In this document: positions 27,117-36,196 of the stretch, piece by piece | How the letters are laid out: every line of letters begins with the position of its first letter | Position numbering within the stretch: the first letter of the stretch is position 1 | DNA from: Burkholderia savannae | GTDB taxonomy: Bacteria; Pseudomonadota; Gammaproteobacteria; Burkholderiales; Burkholderiaceae | Assembly (NCBI RefSeq): GCF_001524445.2 | Contig: NZ_CP013417.1 | Coordinates: 4,030,001-4,094,000, forward strand | DNA: 64,000 nucleotides | Reading direction: 5' to 3' | Notes under the pieces: generated by a model | What the model was told of the DNA's origin: nothing | The model's database searches: none | What the model saw: the letters and a program-made list of their open reading frames with translations, nothing else | Position numbers and translations under genes: made by a program

Positions 27117-28769
27117 ATGTCGCAAGTCCCACACCCGCGCGCGCCACGCGCGCTGAGCGCCGCCGTCGCCGTTGCGGCCGCCGCGCTGCTCGCCGGCTGC
27201 GCGGTCGGGCCCGACTATCACCGTCCCGACGCGGCGATTCCCGCCGCGTACAAGGAAGCGCCACCCGGCTGGAAGGCCGCGCAGCCGGCCGACCGCGCGG
27301 ACCGCGGCCCATGGTGGGCGATCTACGACGATCCGCAGCTCAACGCGCTGATCGACAAGCTCAATGCGTCGAACCAGACCGTCGCGCAATACGCGGCCGC
27401 GTACCGGCAGGCGCGCGCGCTCGTCGCCGAGGCGCGCGCGTCGTACTTCCCGACGCTCGGCCTCACCGCGAGCGAATCGCGCGCGTCGAGCGCGTTGTCC
27501 TCGGGCAGCACGGCATCGCGCAGCACGGCGCGCACGATCGGCAACACGTACAACGTCGGCCTCGACGCGTCATGGGAGCCGGACCTGTGGGGCAAGGTAA
27601 GCCGCACGGTGGGCGCGCAGAAGGCCGGCGAGGCGGCGGCGGCGGCCGATCTCGCGAACGCGCGGCTGTCCGCGCAGGCGACGCTCGCGCAGACCTACTT
27701 CCAGCTGCGCGCCGCCGACGCGACGCAAAAGCTGCTCGACGACACCGTCGCGTCGTACCAGAAATCGCTGCAACTCACGCAAAACCAGTACGCGCAGGGC
27801 GTCGCCGCGCGCTCGGACGTGATCCAGGCGCAAACGCAGCTGCAATCGGCGCAGGCTTCCGCGATCGACAACGGGATCGCGCGCGCGCAGTACGAGCACG
27901 CGATCGCGACGCTCGTCGGCGAGCCGGCGTCGACGTTCTCGCTGCCGCCGATGCCGCTCACGGCCGAGCCGCCCTCGATGCCGATCGACGTGCCGTCGGC
28001 GATCCTCGAGCGGCGGCCTGACGTCGCCGCCGCCGAGCGGCGCGCGGCCGCCGCGAACGAGCAGATCGGCGTCGCGATCGCCGCGTTCTTCCCGACGCTC
28101 ACGCTGTCGGCGTCGGGCGGCTTCCAGAGCTCGGTGTGGTCGCAGCTCTTCACGCTGCCGGCGCGCTTCTGGTCGGTCGGCCCGCAGCTCGCCGCGACGC
28201 TGTTCGACGCGGGCCTGCGCGCCGCGCAGACCGAAGCCGCGCGCGCGACCTACGATCAGGACGTCGCCTCGTACCGGGCCGCGGTGCTGTCCGCGTTCCA
28301 GGACGTCGAGGACAACCTCGCGTCGCAGCGGATACTCGAGCAGGAAATCGTCGTGCAGCGGCAGGCGGTCGAGTCCGCGCAGCACGCGCTCGACATCACG
28401 CTCAATCAGTACAAGGCGGGCACGGTCGCCTACCTGAACGTGCTGACCGCGCAGACGACCGCGTTCAGCGCGCAGCAGAAGCTCTCGACGATTTCCGGGC
28501 AGCGGATGGTGTCGTCGGTCGGGCTCGTGAAGGCGCTGGGCGGAGGCTGGGACGTCGCGCAGATCGCGCGCGTGACGGGCGGCGTGCAGGCGCCCGCGCC
28601 GGTGCCGGCTTCCGCGCCGGCCGCAGCGGCGGCGCCGGCGGCTCAGACCGCTCAGGTGACTCAGGCGGCTGCGGCGCCCGCGGCGACGGCCCGGTCGACG
28701 GCAGCGGTTGCGACGGACGCCGCCGACGCGCCCGTCGTCCGGGCGACGACGACGGCTGCGCAGCAATAA
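27117..28769 (+). CDS. Outer-membrane efflux lipoprotein (NodT/OprM family)
   Basis: 550 residues. It has a lipoprotein signal with lipobox LLAGC at about residue 28, then the usual AVGPDYHRPDA start and two OEP repeats, including DLSGAWEPDLWG-like LDASWEPDLWGK and the C-terminal LNQYKAGTVAYLNVLTAQ. It forms the trimeric outer-membrane and periplasmic tunnel of a drug exporter. AGGAA lies before the ATG. The last about 70 residues are an Ala/Pro/Thr/Gln-rich tail beyond the family's normal end. No pump or fusion protein is adjacent on this strand; the nearby EmrB-like exporter could be a partner. Confidence 0.92.
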   Translation: MSQVPHPRAPRALSAAVAVAAAALLAGCAVGPDYHRPDAAIPAAYKEAPPGWKAAQPADRADRGPWWAIYDDPQLNALIDKLNASNQTVAQYAAAYRQARALVAEARASYFPTLGLTASESRASSALSSGSTASRSTARTIGNTYNVGLDASWEPDLWGKVSRTVGAQKAGEAAAAADLANARLSAQATLAQTYFQLRAADATQKLLDDTVASYQKSLQLTQNQYAQGVAARSDVIQAQTQLQSAQASAIDNGIARAQYEHAIATLVGEPASTFSLPPMPLTAEPPSMPIDVPSAILERRPDVAAAERRAAAANEQIGVAIAAFFPTLTLSASGGFQSSVWSQLFTLPARFWSVGPQLAATLFDAGLRAAQTEAARATYDQDVASYRAAVLSAFQDVEDNLASQRILEQEIVVQRQAVESAQHALDITLNQYKAGTVAYLNVLTAQTTAFSAQQKLSTISGQRMVSSVGLVKALGGGWDVAQIARVTGGVQAPAPVPASAPAAAAAPAAQTAQVTQAAAAPAATARSTAAVATDAADAPVVRATTTAAQQ

Positions 28770-29270
28770 TCCGGATGGCGGCTGCGGGCGGGCGCATCGT
28801 CCGCTCGCCGGCATGATCGTGCCCGGTGCTCCGTGCCCCGTGTGGTGGAAGACCGGGCGGAGCAGCGGGCGGAAAACGGCTATCGGCGGCGCGACGATCG
28901 CCTCTGCGAGCCGTCGAATGTCCGCTGCAAGCTCGATGGCATGACGCCGATGAAGATGAGGATGCCGCCCGGCGATGCCGGCGGGCAGCGCCACGGTCCG
29001 GTCGTATCGATTGCCGGTGGCAAAAACGGCACGAAACCGGAATGAGCCGGTTCAGATCAGACGATCGACGGCCGTCTCTTCACGTCCGCGTTCGCCTCGC
29101 GACGAAGCCGCGAAGCTTCGAAACCGCACATGCCGGGCCGCCGCGCGAACGGCCCACGGCCCGATCTCGGCCAACGCCGCCGTTCGCGTCGCCGCCTCGC
29201 CGGTGCTCGCGGCGTCCCCAAGCGCGCCCCGGCGCAACGCCGCGCGGCCGAACACGCGGCGCGCTTTGCG
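28770..29270. other. Non-coding stretch between convergent NodT-type and gspN genes
   Basis: 501 bases. Two transcripts end here. I see no T-tailed hairpin, no RNA gene and no coding frame with a ribosome site. Confidence 0.5.
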
Positions 29271-30062
29271 TCAGCGCGCCACGTCGCCGTAGATCAACGA
29301 CACCGCACCGCCGCCGATCGGATGGCCGAGCAGGTTCAGAAGCCCCGCAAGGTTGTCGCGCTGCTCCGGCGCGGCGCTCGCGGTGCCGCGAAACGACGTG
29401 CCCGTCGCGCCGAAATTCCCTTGCCCCGACAGCATCAGCGGCCCCTTCGACGTCGACAGATCGAGCGTCGAGTTCGCGCCGCGCGCCTCGAGCACCGCCC
29501 GGTACGAGCCGAGCGGCTTCACGCGCGACACGCGCGAACTCATGTCCGCGATCGTCACGGTCAACTGGCCGAACGCATCCTTGCCGAAGAGCCGCCAGTC
29601 GGTCCAGTCGATCCGCATGTCGCCCTGCAGGTCGAGCGTGTTGAACGGCGCGCCGAGGCCCGCGAGCAGCGACGCCGGCACCGCCATCGAACCCGCCGAC
29701 AGCATCGCGCCGCGCAGCGTCGCGTCGAGCGTGACGCCGTCGGGCATCGCGTCGGTCTGGCGCAGCCGCATCCGCACACGCCCGGTGAAGAGCGGCCAGA
29801 ACTGCGTGCGCCATTCCACGCGGCCGGGCAACAGCGTCGACGCGCTGCGGTCCGCGCCGGGCGCGAGCAGGAGTGTCGCCGAGCCGCGCCAGAGCGAGCC
29901 CTCCGGATCGACGAGATTGACGTGGCCGCCTGTCGCGCGCGCGAATTTCGGCGTGACCCACGACGCGGGCAGCAGCGCGACGAGCGTGACGAAAATCGCC
30001 GCGCCGCCGACGGCGCCCCACGGCACGAAGCGCCGGATGCGCATCGGCCAGGTCATCGGCAT
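29271..30062 (-). CDS. gspN: Type II secretion protein GspN
   Basis: 263 residues from the ATG at 30062 (MPMTWPMRIRRF), which has GGGGAA seven bases upstream. A GTG at 30107 that overlaps the gspM stop is also in frame but lacks a ribosome site. One N-terminal membrane helix (GAVGGAAIFVTLVALLPA) is followed by a periplasmic beta-rich domain with VEWRTQFWPLF and DLQGDMRIDW, typical of GspN. It is a non-essential inner-membrane accessory of some secretons and the last gene of the operon. Confidence 0.88.
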   Translation of the reverse strand: MPMTWPMRIRRFVPWGAVGGAAIFVTLVALLPASWVTPKFARATGGHVNLVDPEGSLWRGSATLLLAPGADRSASTLLPGRVEWRTQFWPLFTGRVRMRLRQTDAMPDGVTLDATLRGAMLSAGSMAVPASLLAGLGAPFNTLDLQGDMRIDWTDWRLFGKDAFGQLTVTIADMSSRVSRVKPLGSYRAVLEARGANSTLDLSTSKGPLMLSGQGNFGATGTSFRGTASAAPEQRDNLAGLLNLLGHPIGGGAVSLIYGDVAR

Positions 30063-30103
30063 CCGGATTCCCCGTGGTCCGCTAAATCGAACATCGATGT
30101 CGC

Positions 30104-30607
30104 TCACTTGACCGACGCCGGCTGCAGCACGGCCGTCAGGTCAACTTGGCCGTCCTCCTTCAGCGCGCTCACGTGCGCTTCGACGACCTGCGCCTTGAAC
30201 TGGCGGCGCACGTCGTCGAGCCACTGCGTCCACGCGGGGAACGACGCGTTCTTCAACTGGATCTGCACGCCGCCGCCGACCACCTGCGGCGGCGCGGCGG
30301 CAAGCCCGTGGTCGGACAGCGACGCGGCGAGCGCGTCCTTGAGCGCGACGCCAGTGGGCGCGACGCCCTGCGCGGCGGCCGCGAGCGAGCGCGCCTCGTT
30401 CGCCTGCGCGGTCATCTCCGCGAGCTCGTGGCGCATCGTCGGCAACTGGCGCTGGATCTGCGCCCGGCCTTCCTGCGCGGGCGACCACAGCACCGAATAC
30501 GCGATCGCGATCGCGAGCACCGCGCCGCCCCAGCCGAGCAGCAGCTTCTCGCGCACGGTGCGGGCCTCCCAGAACTGGGTCAGCGCTTCGTTCAACTCCT
30601 CTTTCAT
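30104..30607 (-). CDS. gspM: Type II secretion protein GspM
   Basis: 167 residues: short cytoplasmic N-terminus (MKEELNEALTQFWEART), one membrane helix (LLGWGGAVLAIAIAYSVLW) and a periplasmic ferredoxin-like domain. This is the classic GspM plan. The ATG overlaps the gspL stop in ATGA, so translation is coupled. It pairs with GspL to anchor the ATPase GspE to the membrane platform. Confidence 0.9.
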   Translation of the reverse strand: MKEELNEALTQFWEARTVREKLLLGWGGAVLAIAIAYSVLWSPAQEGRAQIQRQLPTMRHELAEMTAQANEARSLAAAAQGVAPTGVALKDALAASLSDHGLAAAPPQVVGGGVQIQLKNASFPAWTQWLDDVRRQFKAQVVEAHVSALKEDGQVDLTAVLQPASVK

Positions 30608-32013
30608 GACCGGCTCCGAATGGTCCACTTGCCCGTGCTGCTGTCGATCTCGCCCGCGAGGCCGTTGCGCGCGAGGCGCTGCGCGAAGTCGGGGTCGACC
30701 TTGGTCCCGGGCTTGAAGCCGACGTCGAGCCGGCGATCGTGATAGTCGAGCGACGCGATGCCGTTCGGCGGCAGCGGCCCGAGCGAGCGTGCGAGGCCGC
30801 TCGCGAGCGACAGGAAATCGTTCGGCGACAGTTCGCCCGCCGCGATCCGCAGCCGGTCGAGCTGGCGCGCCATCTGCGCGGCGGGATCGAGCACCGTCGT
30901 CGTCTTCGGGAACGCCGACAGCAGCGTCTCGGTGATCTGCGCGGACAGCGCGTCACGTTCGCGCGCGAGCTTCCACCAGTGCGCATTCGCGCCGATCACC
31001 GCGGCGACGAGCGTCGCCGCCGCGAGCGCGAGCGGCACGCGCACGCGCATGAACGTCGCGCGGTCGAAACGCCATGGCGCGAATTCGAATTCGAACTGGC
31101 AAAGGTCGAAGCGGGCGTCGAGCGCGCGGCGCACGAGCGCGTCGAACGGCCAGATCGCGGCGCCCGGCAGCAGGCGCTTGTCGTCGAGCGGCCGCACCGA
31201 CGCGAGCTGCGGCTCAGCGCCCGGCTCGCCGAGCTCGTAGAGCTCGAGCGGCGTGCCGTTCGCGAGCGCCTCGAGCGTCAGCGCCGCGGTCGACACCGGC
31301 GCGGCGAAGCCCTCGCCAAGCGCGCCGCGTGCGAGCGCGAGCTCGACGCGCGGCGCGGCGGCCGTCTCCGGCAGCAACGCCGCCGATTCCTCGGCGAGCG
31401 ACGGCGCGCTCGCCGTCACGGCGAGGCCGAGCGCAACCGCGACGATCGGCTCGGCGGGCTTCGCGGCGTCCGCCGGCGCGCCGGCGGACGCTTGATGCCC
31501 CGCCTCGCGCCCCGCTTGCAGCTCGTGCGCGACCTCGGCTTCGGCGTCGACCTCGGCCGCTTCGTGCCGCGTCGGCAGCGGCAGGCAGCGCGTGACGGGC
31601 ACCGCGCGCAGATGGCGGTGCCCCGCCGCGGTGAACGCTTCGGCGATGAACTTGAACCACGCGCGATCGATCACCGCGAGCACACGGCGCCCGCCGTCGA
31701 GCGCCGCCGGGTCGACCGCGATGTGGCAGCCCTGCGGGTCCTGGATCAGCTGATCCTCGATGATATTCGGCAGCGCCTGCTTGAGCCTCGGCCCCTTCAG
31801 GGGCGGCACCGCCTGCTCGAGCATCAGCAGGTCGCGCGCGGCGACGACGAGCACCGTCGTCGCCGCCTGCGGCAGCAGCGCGAGCGTCGCGCGGCCCGCA
31901 CGCTGCGTGTGGCCGCTCTTGTCGACGAGCGCGAACGGCAGCTCGGGCCATTGCCATTCCTGCAACGGCACGGCCGGCTCGCGCGGCGGCAATAGGACAA
32001 TCAACGTGCTCAA
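30604..32013 (-). CDS. gspL: Type II secretion protein GspL (TTG start)
   Basis: 469 residues. The first credible start is TTG at 32013, with GAGGAG three to eight bases upstream; the next ATG is over 60 codons later and would remove part of the conserved cytoplasmic domain. The N-terminal actin-like domain binds GspE; an Ala/Glu-rich insert lies near residues 150-215. One membrane helix near residue 345 (VRVPLALAAATLVAAVIGAN) precedes the periplasmic domain. It is a bitopic platform protein. Confidence 0.9.
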   Translation of the reverse strand: MSTLIVLLPPREPAVPLQEWQWPELPFALVDKSGHTQRAGRATLALLPQAATTVLVVAARDLLMLEQAVPPLKGPRLKQALPNIIEDQLIQDPQGCHIAVDPAALDGGRRVLAVIDRAWFKFIAEAFTAAGHRHLRAVPVTRCLPLPTRHEAAEVDAEAEVAHELQAGREAGHQASAGAPADAAKPAEPIVAVALGLAVTASAPSLAEESAALLPETAAAPRVELALARGALGEGFAAPVSTAALTLEALANGTPLELYELGEPGAEPQLASVRPLDDKRLLPGAAIWPFDALVRRALDARFDLCQFEFEFAPWRFDRATFMRVRVPLALAAATLVAAVIGANAHWWKLARERDALSAQITETLLSAFPKTTTVLDPAAQMARQLDRLRIAAGELSPNDFLSLASGLARSLGPLPPNGIASLDYHDRRLDVGFKPGTKVDPDFAQRLARNGLAGEIDSSTGKWTIRSRS

Positions 32014-32037
32014 GAGCTCCTCTCCCGAATGGCGTTG

Positions 32038-33288
32038 TTATAGCTGATCGCGAATGCGTACGATCCGCGTCGAGTGCGTGGTCGGATCACGATACACGAG
32101 CGACGTGCGATCGACGACTGCCCGGTCGTGCTCGATCCGGCCATGCACGATGAAATAGCTGGACGTGACGTCGATCTGGCTCGAATCGAGGCTCACGTTC
32201 GGCGCGCCGGAGCCGCGCAACGCGAGCGTCACGTCGCCGACGTTGCGGAAAAACACGGTCTCGCGGCGCGACACGAGCGCCTGCGCGGACGACACCGACA
32301 TCCCCGGCACGAGCGCCGCGATCACTTCGGCGGGCGCGGTGTTCAGGTTGACGGGCGTGACCGTCGGCAGCACGGTGACGAACGGGCGCAACCGCTCGAC
32401 CATTTCCGGCGTGAAGCCTTCGACGTCGAGCAGCGAATCGACGCTCGTCATCATGAGCGGCGCGGGCCCGCGGCCTTCGCCGCCCGCGATGCCCGGCTCG
32501 TCGGTGAAGTTGCCGCCGCCTTCGGTGCCGCCGTCCGGCAGCGGCACGGGCACGCCGCTCGCGGCGCCCGGCAGCTGGGCCACCTGGAAACGCGTCGCCG
32601 ATTGCTTGAGCCCCGCGCGCACGTGCCGCGCGACGATCTTCGCGAGCTGCTGGTCGAGCCCGAGCGTCGCGAGCAGGCGCTGGAACGTCTGCACCTGCGC
32701 CGCGTTCAATTGCAGCGCGCCGGGCGCGGGCGACGACACGAGATTGCGCAGGTTGAACTTCGCCTGCGCGTCCTCGATCGAGCCCGACAGATAGGTGTCC
32801 GAGCCGTCGGCCGCGTCGGTCACGCCCACCCGGCCGAGGAATTCCGACAGCTTCGTTTTCGCGATCGGCACCGCCCAGATCCCGCCGAGATAGGTGATGC
32901 CGGGCGCCGTATCGCCTTCGGAGCGCAGCACCATCCGCGTCCAGTCGAGCGCGCCGCGCGCGACCCACTGCGCCTGCGCGAGCAGCCGCTGGTTCTCGAT
33001 CCGGCGCACCTGCACCTGCTGGCGCCACAACATCCCGGATACGAGGATCGCCGACAGCGCGACGACGAGGAGCGCGTTGATGATCGCGACGCCGCGCTCG
33101 CGGTTCGGGCCCGCGCGCAGCGAACGCCGGGGCCCGCACATGCGCGCGCCGGCGCCGCCGTGCGGCGCGCTCGGCAAACGCGCCGATGCCGGATGCGCCG
33201 GGCTTGACGCGCTCGATGCGCGCGAATCGGGCCGCGCGCGCGAGCGGCGAAGCGAAGCGAGACGAACGAGGAGGGCGGATGCGCGCAT
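32038..33288 (-). CDS. gspK: Minor pseudopilin GspK
   Basis: 416 residues. The prepilin site is RERG|VAIINALLVVALSAILVS; position 5 of the mature form is Asn, not Glu, as is normal for GspK. The mature domain has the typical long insert and the C-terminal TPVNLNTAPAEVIAALVPG. The start at 33288, one base after gspJ with GGGGAG upstream, gives an unusually long basic leader of about 66 residues; an ATG at residue 50 would give a normal leader but has no ribosome site. GspK caps the pseudopilus tip with GspI and GspJ. Confidence 0.92.
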   Translation of the reverse strand: MRASALLVRLASLRRSRARPDSRASSASSPAHPASARLPSAPHGGAGARMCGPRRSLRAGPNRERGVAIINALLVVALSAILVSGMLWRQQVQVRRIENQRLLAQAQWVARGALDWTRMVLRSEGDTAPGITYLGGIWAVPIAKTKLSEFLGRVGVTDAADGSDTYLSGSIEDAQAKFNLRNLVSSPAPGALQLNAAQVQTFQRLLATLGLDQQLAKIVARHVRAGLKQSATRFQVAQLPGAASGVPVPLPDGGTEGGGNFTDEPGIAGGEGRGPAPLMMTSVDSLLDVEGFTPEMVERLRPFVTVLPTVTPVNLNTAPAEVIAALVPGMSVSSAQALVSRRETVFFRNVGDVTLALRGSGAPNVSLDSSQIDVTSSYFIVHGRIEHDRAVVDRTSLVYRDPTTHSTRIVRIRDQL

Positions 33289-33289
33289 G

Positions 33290-34006
33290 TCACTCCCCGA
33301 CCAGGAAGATGCGCGTGACCGGCACGCGCAGCGAAGTCGCGCCGATGCTGATCTCGAGCCCCGTCACCGCGCGCGGCGGCGGCGCGTTGCCGAGCATCGG
33401 CACCTTGAGCGCGTTGTTGTTCTGCTCGAGCGCGTTGTCGGCGTCGGGCATGCTGGTCGTCCAGCCGACCTTCGGCACGTAGACGCGCGCGTTGATCATG
33501 CCGACGCCGCGCATCAGCGGCACCGCGCTCCAGCCTTCGGTATCGCCGCCGCGAATCGCGTCGCGCAGCGCATTGACGTCGCCGATCGGCGGCGACGCGT
33601 AGCGCACGACGCGGCCGTTCGAGATCCGGTAGCGCACGACCTGCAGGCTCGGTGCCGCTCCCGGCGCATCGAATTCGCGCACGATCTGCAGCGTGTCGCC
33701 CGCGACGCGCACCGCGGGCTCGCCCGCTTCGTCGTCGGTCGCGGCGCGCCGCGCGTCGATGCGCATCTGGTCGAACATCTGCGCGAACACGCGCTCGTCC
33801 TCCACCGCGGCCGCCACCTTCTCGCGGCCGCGGATGATCTGGTCGAGCCCGCGCCACGACAGGATCGCGATCACCGCGAGGATCGTGATCGCGATCATCA
33901 TCTCGATCAGCGTGAAGCCGCGCGCGCCGCGTCGGGACACGCGGCCCGCCTGCCGGGCGTGCTTCGGCCGGCGCGCGCGGCGTTCAGAGCGAGCGGCTGG
34001 TTTCAT
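33290..34006 (-). CDS. gspJ: Minor pseudopilin GspJ
   Basis: 238 residues. Prepilin cleavage site RGARG|FTLIEMMIAITILAVIAIL with the key Glu5. The leader is 30 residues and very basic (many Arg), longer than the usual 6-15. Mature part contains YRISNGRVVRY, typical of GspJ. It overlaps the end of gspI by 23 bases. It belongs to the pseudopilus tip complex. Confidence 0.92.
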   Translation of the reverse strand: MKPAARSERRARRPKHARQAGRVSRRGARGFTLIEMMIAITILAVIAILSWRGLDQIIRGREKVAAAVEDERVFAQMFDQMRIDARRAATDDEAGEPAVRVAGDTLQIVREFDAPGAAPSLQVVRYRISNGRVVRYASPPIGDVNALRDAIRGGDTEGWSAVPLMRGVGMINARVYVPKVGWTTSMPDADNALEQNNNALKVPMLGNAPPPRAVTGLEISIGATSLRVPVTRIFLVGE

Positions 34007-34394
34007 TCGCGACCACCGTAACCATCTGGGCGAGCACGCCGGCGCGGCCGTTCATCGACACCGAGATCGCAACGCGCCGGAACACGGGGTTCGGCGTCGA
34101 GCTCACGCGCTGCGTGCAGGTGAGCGCGACGTTGCCCTGCGAGCAGTCGAACGTCTGCGTGCCGATCTCGGGCCACGCGTGCGCGAGGCGCAGTTGCGCG
34201 AGCGCGTTGTCCGCGCTCCAGCCGGCGAGCAGCCGCGCGTGGAGATCGGATGCGCCCGTCGCCATCGAGCCGACCGCGCGGATCGACGCCGCGAGCGCGA
34301 CCGCGATGATCGCGAGCGCGACGAGCACCTCGATCATCGTGAAGCCGCGCGAGCGCGAGCGGAAACGCCGGCGGGGAAGGGCATGGGCGTGCAT
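33984..34394 (-). CDS. gspI: Minor pseudopilin GspI
   Basis: 136 residues. Cleavage site RSRG|FTMIEVLVALAIIAVALAASI, with Glu5. C-terminal half has WSADNALAQLRLAHAWPEIG, a GspI feature. ATG at 34394 starts two bases after the gspH stop. A long upstream in-frame frame is only the shadow of gspH. It nucleates the tip with GspJ and GspK. Confidence 0.92.
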   Translation of the reverse strand: MHAHALPRRRFRSRSRGFTMIEVLVALAIIAVALAASIRAVGSMATGASDLHARLLAGWSADNALAQLRLAHAWPEIGTQTFDCSQGNVALTCTQRVSSTPNPVFRRVAISVSMNGRAGVLAQMVTVVANETSRSL

Positions 34395-34396
34395 CG

Positions 34397-34885
34397 TCAA
34401 CGCACCTCGTAGCGGCCGTTGCCGGTGCCGACGATCGTCGCGCTGCCGACCGCCGAATAAAGCGTGACGCGCACCGGCACGTCGATGCTTTCGGTGCCGA
34501 ACACGACGGCGTCGATATGCGTGTCCGAGCCGGGATAGTCGATTGCGGCGCCCGTCACGCCGCCGTCCCAGTCGCGCGCGCGCAGCACGTCGTCGCGCAG
34601 CGGACGCCAGCCGTCGCCCGTACGGACGTCGAAGCGAAAGCCGTGATCGGTCGCGCGCCACGCGATCGGACGCGCGCGCACCTGCGCCTCGTCGCCCGCC
34701 GTCTCGAACAATAGCGCGACGCGCTGCGCTTCCTCGCGCAGGTCGGTGCGCGGATTGCGCCTGAGCGTCAGCGACGCGACCGACACCAGAATGCCCGCGA
34801 TCACAAGCACCACGAGCATTTCGAGCAGCGTGAAGCCGCGCGCGCGGCGCGCGAAGGAAGCCTCGTCGGGGCGGCCGAAGCGCAT
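34397..34885 (-). CDS. gspH: Minor pseudopilin GspH
   Basis: 162 residues from ATG 34885 (MRFGRPDEASFARRARG|FTLLEMLVVLVIAGILVS), giving a 17-residue leader. AGGGG lies directly before this ATG, which is closer than ideal. A start at 35059 would add 58 Arg/Ala-rich residues and has no ribosome site. Glu5 is present. The body has RTDLREEAQRVALLFETAGDEA, typical of GspH. It links the tip complex to the GspG shaft. Confidence 0.88.
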   Translation of the reverse strand: MRFGRPDEASFARRARGFTLLEMLVVLVIAGILVSVASLTLRRNPRTDLREEAQRVALLFETAGDEAQVRARPIAWRATDHGFRFDVRTGDGWRPLRDDVLRARDWDGGVTGAAIDYPGSDTHIDAVVFGTESIDVPVRVTLYSAVGSATIVGTGNGRYEVR

Positions 34886-35101
34886 CCCCTCGGCGCGACC
34901 GCGGGAACGCGCCGCGGGCCGCCCGCAAGCGGCTCCCGCCGAACGACCGAGGCCATCCTCTACGGACGGCCCGAATGCGGCCCCTGCTGCGCAACGGCGG
35001 GAAGCCCCCGCGCGACGCCGCGTGCCGAAAGCGAAAGACGAACCGAGTCGTGCGTACATCGAAAAAGTGCGCGCGTCGCGCGTAAGCGTGGCGTTAGCGG
35101 C

Positions 35102-35554
35102 TTATTGCCACGAGCCGATGTCGGAATCGTTGCCTTCGCCGCCTTCCTTGCCGTCGGCGCCGTAGCTGAACACGTCGATTTCGCCGTGCACGCCGGGGTT
35201 CAGATACTTGTACGGGTTGCCCCACGGGTCGTTCGGCATGCGCTCGAGATAGCCGCCGTCCTTCCAGTTGTTCGGAATCGGATCGGTGGACGGCTTCTGG
35301 ATCAGCGCGTTCAGGCCCTGATCCTGGGTCGGATAGCGGCCGTTGTCGAGGCGGTACAGCTTCAGCGCCTGCATGATCGTGCCGATGTCCTGCTTCGCCG
35401 CGATCCGGCGCGCTTCATCGGGACGGCTCATGATCTTCGGCACGATGAGCGCCGCGAGAATGCCGAGAATCGCCACCACGACCATGATCTCGATCAGCGT
35501 GAAGCCGCGTTGGCGGCGTGCTGCCTGAGAGCGGCGAGTGATCCACGTTTGCAT
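35102..35554 (-). CDS. gspG: Major pseudopilin GspG
   Basis: 150 residues. Prepilin site [26 protein letters not shown] with Glu5. The calcium-binding C-terminal features [13 protein letters not shown] and [15 protein letters not shown] are present. This is the most conserved pseudopilin; it polymerises into the secreton piston. GAGG lies before the ATG. It is the first gene of the gspG-N run, with about 160 bases up to the divergent gspC start. Confidence 0.96.
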   Translation of the reverse strand: MQTWITRRSQAARRQRGFTLIEIMVVVAILGILAALIVPKIMSRPDEARRIAAKQDIGTIMQALKLYRLDNGRYPTQDQGLNALIQKPSTDPIPNNWKDGGYLERMPNDPWGNPYKYLNPGVHGEIDVFSYGADGKEGGEGNDSDIGSWQ

Positions 35555-35712
35555 GAGTGACTACCTCTTCTTCAAAAAAATGAGCGGTGAGTGAGTGACG
35601 CGCGCGGCAGCAAGCCGCGCGGCGTGCGCTGCGTGAAGCCGCATTGTAAGGCGCGACTTGCTCCGGGCTTCCACTCAACGCAAATTTCATATTCCTCCGT
35701 ACAATAACGCGC

Positions 35713-36123
35713 ATGAACGCGCTATCGATCCGGCTCCTATCCCTCGCCCTCTTCGCGGTGCTCTGCGCGACGGCCACCTATTGGGTCGTCACGCTGTCCG
35801 CGCATCAGGCTCCGCTACCCGCCGCCGCCGCACGCACGCCGGTGCGCACGGAAGACGCCGCAGCGCTCTTCGGCGGGCAGCTAACCCGCAATCCGGTGCA
35901 GGACATCCACCTGTTCGGCATCCTTGCGCTGCAGCGCGGCGCGGCGGCCATCGTCGGCATCGGCGGCGACGCGCCGCACGCGGTGTCGCTCGGCAGCGAG
36001 ATCGCGCAAGGCGCGAAGCTCGCCGAAGTGCGCGACCGCTCGATCGTCGTCGAGCGCAACGGCGCGCGCTCCGAGATCTTCCTGCCCGCCAACACGCCGT
36101 CTCCCGCGATCTACGTCCGCTGA
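35713..36123 (+). CDS. gspC: Type II secretion protein GspC (short form)
   Basis: 136 residues on the opposite strand to its neighbours. One N-terminal membrane helix (LLSLALFAVLCATATYWVV) is followed by the HR domain that contacts secretin GspD (DIHLFGILALQ ... SLGSEIAQGAKLAEV). There is no C-terminal PDZ or coiled-coil domain, so it is the short form. It links inner-membrane platform and outer-membrane secretin. It lies between gspF and gspG and is divergent from gspG. Confidence 0.88.
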   Translation: MNALSIRLLSLALFAVLCATATYWVVTLSAHQAPLPAAAARTPVRTEDAAALFGGQLTRNPVQDIHLFGILALQRGAAAIVGIGGDAPHAVSLGSEIAQGAKLAEVRDRSIVVERNGARSEIFLPANTPSPAIYVR

Positions 36124-36196
36124 AAGCGCGGCGCCGCCGGGCGCGCCGCTTCGTTTCCGCCGGCTCGCCGCCACGGCGGGCCGCGCCCGTCGTCCG

